64,000 bases of DNA from DATKFM01 sp963810485 (GTDB taxonomy: Bacteria; Pseudomonadota; Alphaproteobacteria; Dongiales; Dongiaceae). The position numbers were made by a program, and so were the translations under genes. The notes beneath the pieces were generated by a model, which saw only the letters and a list, made by a program, of their open reading frames with translations, was not told the origin of the DNA and made no database searches. Positions 61,063-64,000 of this stretch are shown here, one piece after another. The stretch is taken from assembly GCA_963810485.1 (NCBI GenBank), contig CAWENQ010000004.1, forward strand, positions 992,001 through 1,056,000. Reading direction: 5' to 3'. Every line of letters begins with the position of its first letter. Positions within the stretch are counted from its first letter, which is position 1.

Positions 61063-62145
61063 ATGGCGCTGCCACAACTGACGATTCGCAATATCAATGC
61101 CACGGCCGCCGTGATTCCGTTGTCACGGCCGATCCGAACCGCCGTCGGAACGATACCGGCCGCGCCACTCGTCATCATCAAGCTGGAAACCCGCGAGGGG
61201 CCCATCGGCTGGGCTTACATATTCGCCTATACGCCGGCGGCACTGCCTGCGTTGCACCGCCTGGTGATCGATATCGGGGCGGAACTCCGGCACGGGGTCG
61301 TTGCGCCTCTGGCGATCATGGCGCAGTGGGACCGGCGATTCAGGCTGCTCGGCTGGCAGGGCCTTGTCGGCATGGCGATCTCCGGAATCGATATGGCGCT
61401 GTGGGATGTGCTGGGCCGGGCCGCCGATTTGCCGGTTGCAACGCTCCTCGGCGGCGCGCCGAGGCCAATCATGGCCTATGACAGTTTCGGCATACTGGAT
61501 CCGGCCGCCGATGGTCCGGCGATCGAAGCATCGCTATCCCGCGGTTTTCGCGCCATCAAGATCAAGGTCGGCGGCGGCGACCTCGCCGGCGATGTCGCGG
61601 CGCTGCAGATGGTCCGCAGCATCGCCGGGCCGGACGTCTTGTTGATGGCCGACTACAACCAGTCACTTGTTGTTCCGGAAGCCATCCGGCGGATACGCCG
61701 ACTGGCCGAGTTCGGCCTGCATTGGATCGAAGAGCCGGTGAAGGCCGAGGACCTCGCGGGCCATGCTGCCGTCAGGCACGCCTGTGGCGTGCCGATTCAG
61801 ACGGGAGAGAACTGGTGGTTCCCTGAAGGCATGGCGGCAGCGTTGGCTGCCGGCGCCAGCGATCACGCGATGCCTGATGTCATGAAGATCGGCGGTGTGA
61901 CCGGATGGATGCAGGCCGCCGCTCTCGCGGCAGTCCGTAACATCCCGGTCTCCAGCCACATCTTCGTGGAAGCCAGTGCGCATCTCCTGGCCGTGACGCC
62001 GACGGCGCACATGATCGAACATCTGGACAAGGCCAGTGCGATACTCACCAGGCCTATTGCCCTGAAGGACGGTACAATCACCGCCCAGGGGCCGGGCCTT
62101 GGCATCGACTTCGATGAATCTGCTCTGGCCCGGTTCAGGGCCTAG
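61063..62145 (+). CDS. Mandelate racemase / muconate lactonizing enzyme family protein
   Basis: 360 residues. Enolase-superfamily active site: KIK (Lys166, Lys168), metal ligands Asp197 (ADYNQ), Glu223 (IEEPV) and Glu249 (TGEN), then Asp272 and His299 (SSHIF) as the mandelate-racemase-type Asp-His dyad. It thus abstracts a proton next to a carboxylate, on either face; the substrate is not readable. AGGGAG lies 9 bases before the ATG. Probably regulated by the divergent TetR. Confidence 0.92.
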   Translation: MALPQLTIRNINATAAVIPLSRPIRTAVGTIPAAPLVIIKLETREGPIGWAYIFAYTPAALPALHRLVIDIGAELRHGVVAPLAIMAQWDRRFRLLGWQGLVGMAISGIDMALWDVLGRAADLPVATLLGGAPRPIMAYDSFGILDPAADGPAIEASLSRGFRAIKIKVGGGDLAGDVAALQMVRSIAGPDVLLMADYNQSLVVPEAIRRIRRLAEFGLHWIEEPVKAEDLAGHAAVRHACGVPIQTGENWWFPEGMAAALAAGASDHAMPDVMKIGGVTGWMQAAALAAVRNIPVSSHIFVEASAHLLAVTPTAHMIEHLDKASAILTRPIALKDGTITAQGPGLGIDFDESALARFRA

Positions 62146-62157
62146 AGAGTGAGGCGC

Positions 62158-62313
62158 TTAAATCCGGCCCGTCAGCAACAGCACCACGACGATGATCAAC
62201 ACGACCGAGATCAGGCCGCCGGGCGCATATCCCCAGCCTCTGCTGTAGGGCCAAGCGGGAATCGCTCCCAGCAGGAGAAGGATCAGGATAATCAGAAGGA
62301 TGGTGCCGAGCAT
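62158..62313 (-). CDS. DUF3309 small membrane protein
   Basis: 51 residues: LGTILLIILILLLLGAIPAWPYSRGWGYAPGG, the DUF3309 signature, with two hydrophobic segments around a WPYSRGWGY turn. Function unknown; widespread in proteobacteria and often stress-induced. GGAGG precedes the ATG. An EcfG-like promoter lies 32 bases upstream (GGAAC-N16-CATT). Confidence 0.92.
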   Translation of the reverse strand: MLGTILLIILILLLLGAIPAWPYSRGWGYAPGGLISVVLIIVVVLLLTGRI

Positions 62314-62344
62314 ATTGCGCCTCCGTGCATTGGTCTGGCGTATC

Positions 62345-62369
62345 AATGCGCCGGAAAAAGATTGGTTCC
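62345..62369 (-). promoter_or_regulatory. EcfG-type promoter candidate (one mismatch) for the DUF3309 gene
   Basis: On the minus strand GGAAC is followed, after 16 bases, by CATT, against the EcfG consensus GGAAC-N16-18-CGTT. The downstream end is 32 bases from the ATG. Confidence 0.5.
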
Positions 62370-62552
62370 CGTACCAGGAGGCTAGAGCGCGACGTTAACC
62401 TGAAGTAAGACACGGACCGCCGCGGGAACATTGGGCAGGCTCCCGGGCGATCCGCGCTTCATCCGTCTCCTGGCCCGTCGATCGGACCTGATGCCGGGCC
62501 AATATGGGAGCCGGACTACTCTCCGACCTTCGCTTACCCAGCGACGGCAGCG

Positions 62553-62768
62553 TTAGTTACGGAAGATGTCCGAGTTGCGATTGCGGAACTCGTTGACCTG
62601 CCGCTCCGCCTCTTCCTTGGCGATGCCGTAGCGCTTCTGCACGCTGCCGACGAGCTGGTCGCGGTTGCCCTCGAGGATCTTCAGGTCATCGTCAGTGAGC
62701 TTGCCCCACTGCTCCTTCACCTTGCCCTTGAAGATCTTCCAGTTGCCGGAAGCTTGTTCCTGATTCAT
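62553..62768 (-). CDS. CsbD-family stress protein
   Basis: 71 residues: NWKIFKGKVKEQWGKLTDDDLKILEGNRDQLVGSVQKRYG, the CsbD signature. CsbD proteins are small, hydrophilic and induced by general stress. GAGGAG precedes the ATG. A perfect EcfG-type promoter lies 70 bases upstream, strongly suggesting general-stress control. Confidence 0.95.
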   Translation of the reverse strand: MNQEQASGNWKIFKGKVKEQWGKLTDDDLKILEGNRDQLVGSVQKRYGIAKEEAERQVNEFRNRNSDIFRN

Positions 62769-62837
62769 GACAATCTCCTCATCTGTACTATCGTATCAAT
62801 CAATGAGTCCCGCCGTTGTCGACGGCACTAATATAAG

Positions 62838-62862
62838 AACGCCAGCGGTTTAACAGGGTTCC
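62838..62862 (-). promoter_or_regulatory. Perfect EcfG-type promoter GGAAC-N16-CGTT for csbD
   Basis: On the minus strand GGAAC, then 16 bases, then CGTT, an exact match to the alphaproteobacterial general-stress sigma consensus. It ends 70 bases before the csbD start. Confidence 0.75.
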
Positions 62863-62876
62863 GCCGAAGTCCGCGG

Positions 62877-63107
62877 TCAGCCTGCGTCGTTCTTGCGCAG
62901 CACGGCCGGATCCTCGCCACGAGATTTGCTCTTGCCGGCTTGTTCCGCGCGTTCGAGCTCGGCCTTCTGCGGACCGTCGACCGCTTGCTCCGCGCGTTTC
63001 GCTTGCTCCTCGACTTTGCCGGAGCGCGCAAATTCCTTGGTTGCCCGGTTGTAGGCGCGGGCAGCCGTACGATTGCCCTCGCCCTCGTTCCGCTGTTTTT
63101 CCGTCAT
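62877..63107 (-). CDS. Small hydrophilic protein of unknown function
   Basis: 76 residues rich in Ala, Glu, Lys and Arg (RTAARAYNRATKEFARSGKVEEQAKRAEQAV), predicted helical and highly soluble. The C-terminus KSKSRGEDPAVLRKNDAG is probably disordered. GGAGG is 6 bases before the ATG. Lying 84 bases after a similar stress gene without its own EcfG-like promoter, it may be co-transcribed with it. Function unknown. Confidence 0.8.
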   Translation of the reverse strand: MTEKQRNEGEGNRTAARAYNRATKEFARSGKVEEQAKRAEQAVDGPQKAELERAEQAGKSKSRGEDPAVLRKNDAG

Positions 63108-63191
63108 GGGAGACCTCCGATAAAAATTGCAAAGCGGAGCAAGAGAAGCCGTGCGACTTCTCCGCTCAGCTTTCGCAAACTCAGCTAAGAG

Positions 63192-63518
63192 CTAACGGCG
63201 CTCCTCGCCGCGACCCGACTCGCGGCCGCGATTGTCGCCGCCTGGGCTTTCGACATTGCCACGCTCAGGATTGCCTTCCTCTTTGCGGCGGGCCTGGTTG
63301 ACGTCCGGATTCTCGCGGCCAACATCCCGGCGTTCCGGCGGCTGCTTTTCCGAACCGCTGTCCTTGGCATCCCGATACTTTTTGCCGGCATAGATATCCG
63401 GCGCCTTGCCCGGGAATTCCTCGGGGCGCGGATCCGGCGTGCCCGCCGGATTCTTGTCCTGGGGATAGCCAGGCACCTTGTCCTTGCCGCCGGTATTGGC
63501 GGGATTCTTATTCTGCAT
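63192..63518 (-). CDS. Disordered hydrophilic protein, hydrophilin-like
   Basis: 108 residues starting MQNKNPANTGGKDKVPGYPQ, dominated by Gly, Pro, Asn, Asp, Arg and Glu with almost no hydrophobic residues except around PDIYAGKKY. Such composition suits desiccation- or osmotic-protection proteins; that is inference. AGGAG is before the ATG at 63518; an upstream in-frame TTG is less likely. An EcfG-like promoter candidate lies 74 bases upstream. Confidence 0.78.
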   Translation of the reverse strand: MQNKNPANTGGKDKVPGYPQDKNPAGTPDPRPEEFPGKAPDIYAGKKYRDAKDSGSEKQPPERRDVGRENPDVNQARRKEEGNPERGNVESPGGDNRGRESGRGEERR

Positions 63519-63591
63519 TATCAATCTCCTCCAGAAATTACGCCGGCTATGCCGGCAGGCTGGGCCGGCCCAAATCGGACCCTTCTAGAAA

Positions 63592-63616
63592 AATGCCAGC
63601 GCGGGAGGATGGTTCC
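63592..63616 (-). promoter_or_regulatory. EcfG-type promoter candidate (one mismatch)
   Basis: On the minus strand GGAAC-N16-CATT, with 74 bases to the start of the hydrophilin-like gene at 63518. Confidence 0.5.
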
Positions 63617-63628
63617 GCGGTGCGGCGA

Positions 63629-63703
63629 CTAGCCCCAGATCAGCCAGATGATAACCAGCACCGACAGTGGCACGCCGAGCAGCCAGGCAATGAGATATCG
63701 CAT
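63629..63703 (-). CDS. 24-residue single-pass membrane peptide
   Basis: A tiny minus-strand frame encodes RYLIAWLLGVPLSVLVIIW and then LIWG before TAG: one membrane segment with a short basic start and no cleavable signal. GGAG lies 9 bases before the ATG, and an EcfG-like promoter candidate lies 36 bases upstream. Similar tiny peptides occur in alphaproteobacteria without assigned function; that recollection is not checked here. Confidence 0.65.
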   Translation of the reverse strand: MRYLIAWLLGVPLSVLVIIWLIWG

Positions 63704-63738
63704 TTGTACGTCTCCGCATTTCAGTTGTGGCGTCAAAC

Positions 63739-63763
63739 AACCATTTGCGGACCCATCTGTTCC
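63739..63763 (-). promoter_or_regulatory. EcfG-type promoter candidate (one mismatch) for the 24-residue peptide
   Basis: On the minus strand GGAAC-N16-GGTT, ending 36 bases before the ATG at 63703. Confidence 0.45.
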
Positions 63764-63819
63764 CAATCGCAACTCCCTATGATTCCATATGGAAACCGGT
63801 TCAAGGGCCCGACGAATTT

Positions 63820-63844
63820 GGAACCCTCTTACTTAGGGGCTGTT
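63820..63844 (+). promoter_or_regulatory. EcfG-type promoter candidate (one mismatch) for the gene at 63919
   Basis: On the forward strand GGAAC-N16-TGTT, ending 75 bases before the ATG at 63919. Confidence 0.5.
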
Positions 63845-63918
63845 TCTTTCTCATCAGGTCAGCGTGGGTGATCCACGGGGCCGTGGAAACTCAACTTTAC
63901 GAAGACCGGAGAGGGAAC

Positions 63919-64000
63919 ATGAACAAGCATCTTTCAACCACTGCGATCGCAGCCGTCCTGGGCATCGGCCTGCTGGCCGCGCCGATTTCCTTCGTGCCTC
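63919..64000 (+). CDS. Start of an exported protein, cut by the window end
   Basis: Only the first 27 codons are present: NKHLSTTAIAAVLGIGLLAA then PISFVP. This is a Sec signal peptide with a positive start and a hydrophobic core. GAGAGGGA precedes the ATG. The mature protein lies outside the window, so the function cannot be given. An EcfG-like promoter lies upstream. Confidence 0.7.
   Translation, partial: MNKHLSTTAIAAVLGIGLLAAPISFVP

Overview
This is a 64 kb chromosomal window from a GC-rich alphaproteobacterium. The order dnaX–ebfC–recR with an SRP RNA just upstream, the cytochrome c–kdsB–pheA neighbourhood, perfect TTAA-N7-TTAA (CtrA-type) boxes and GGAAC-N16-CGTT (EcfG-type) promoters all point there. 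I cannot name the genus; a Rhodospirillales-like lineage is a guess. I see no tRNA, rRNA, CRISPR array, prophage or intact insertion sequence.

Layout. 0–8.5 kb: a QmcA/NfeD membrane pair, a DUF4139 secreted protein, a cold-shock/translation trio (rhlE, cspA, infA), a GFA-like protein, a 36-residue candidate microprotein behind a CtrA box, an MFS exporter and a VOC protein. 8.5–18.2 kb: a minus-strand catabolic operon with a Dpp-type peptide ABC transporter (binding protein frameshifted twice), N-methylhydantoinase/oxoprolinase subunits HyuA and HyuB, and a DOPA-dioxygenase-like protein. 18.4–24.4 kb: recR, ebfC, dnaX, the SRP RNA, a DUF3108 protein, TerC, a 43-residue lipoprotein and NudC. 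24.4–32.1 kb: two giant RTX proteins, a serralysin-type metalloprotease and a repeat-only protein, with no type I secretion genes in view. 32.3–38.3 kb: pheA, kdsB, a two-haem membrane cytochrome c, HisN-type phosphatase, an exported 11-residue-repeat (LEA-like) protein, a GATase and a GNAT enzyme. 38.3–43.7 kb: an unrecognised secreted cysteine-rich protein (frameshifted) beside a decayed MFS relic, two tandem MFS genes and a HAD hydrolase. 44–52 kb: a Yej-type peptide importer with two tandem binding proteins (the first frameshifted). 52–62 kb: a hydroxyacid dehydrogenase, a PmtA-like methyltransferase, an M17 aminopeptidase, a GST, a GT39-like membrane protein, a DUF882 protein, an MshEN–AAA+ ATPase with a CtrA box upstream, a TetR regulator and a divergent enolase-superfamily enzyme. 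62.1–64 kb: a compact stress island of tiny proteins (DUF3309, CsbD, hydrophilic proteins, a 24-residue membrane peptide) with five EcfG-like promoters.

How it fits together. Peptide and amino-acid-derivative uptake and breakdown is prominent: Dpp plus HyuAB, Yej, and the secreted protease. Two regulatory signatures stand out: candidate CtrA sites at 6361 and 59778, and a cluster of EcfG-like promoters at the right end. Four apparent +1 frameshifts, three of them in family-5 binding proteins, are either true decay or sequence errors and should be checked against reads.
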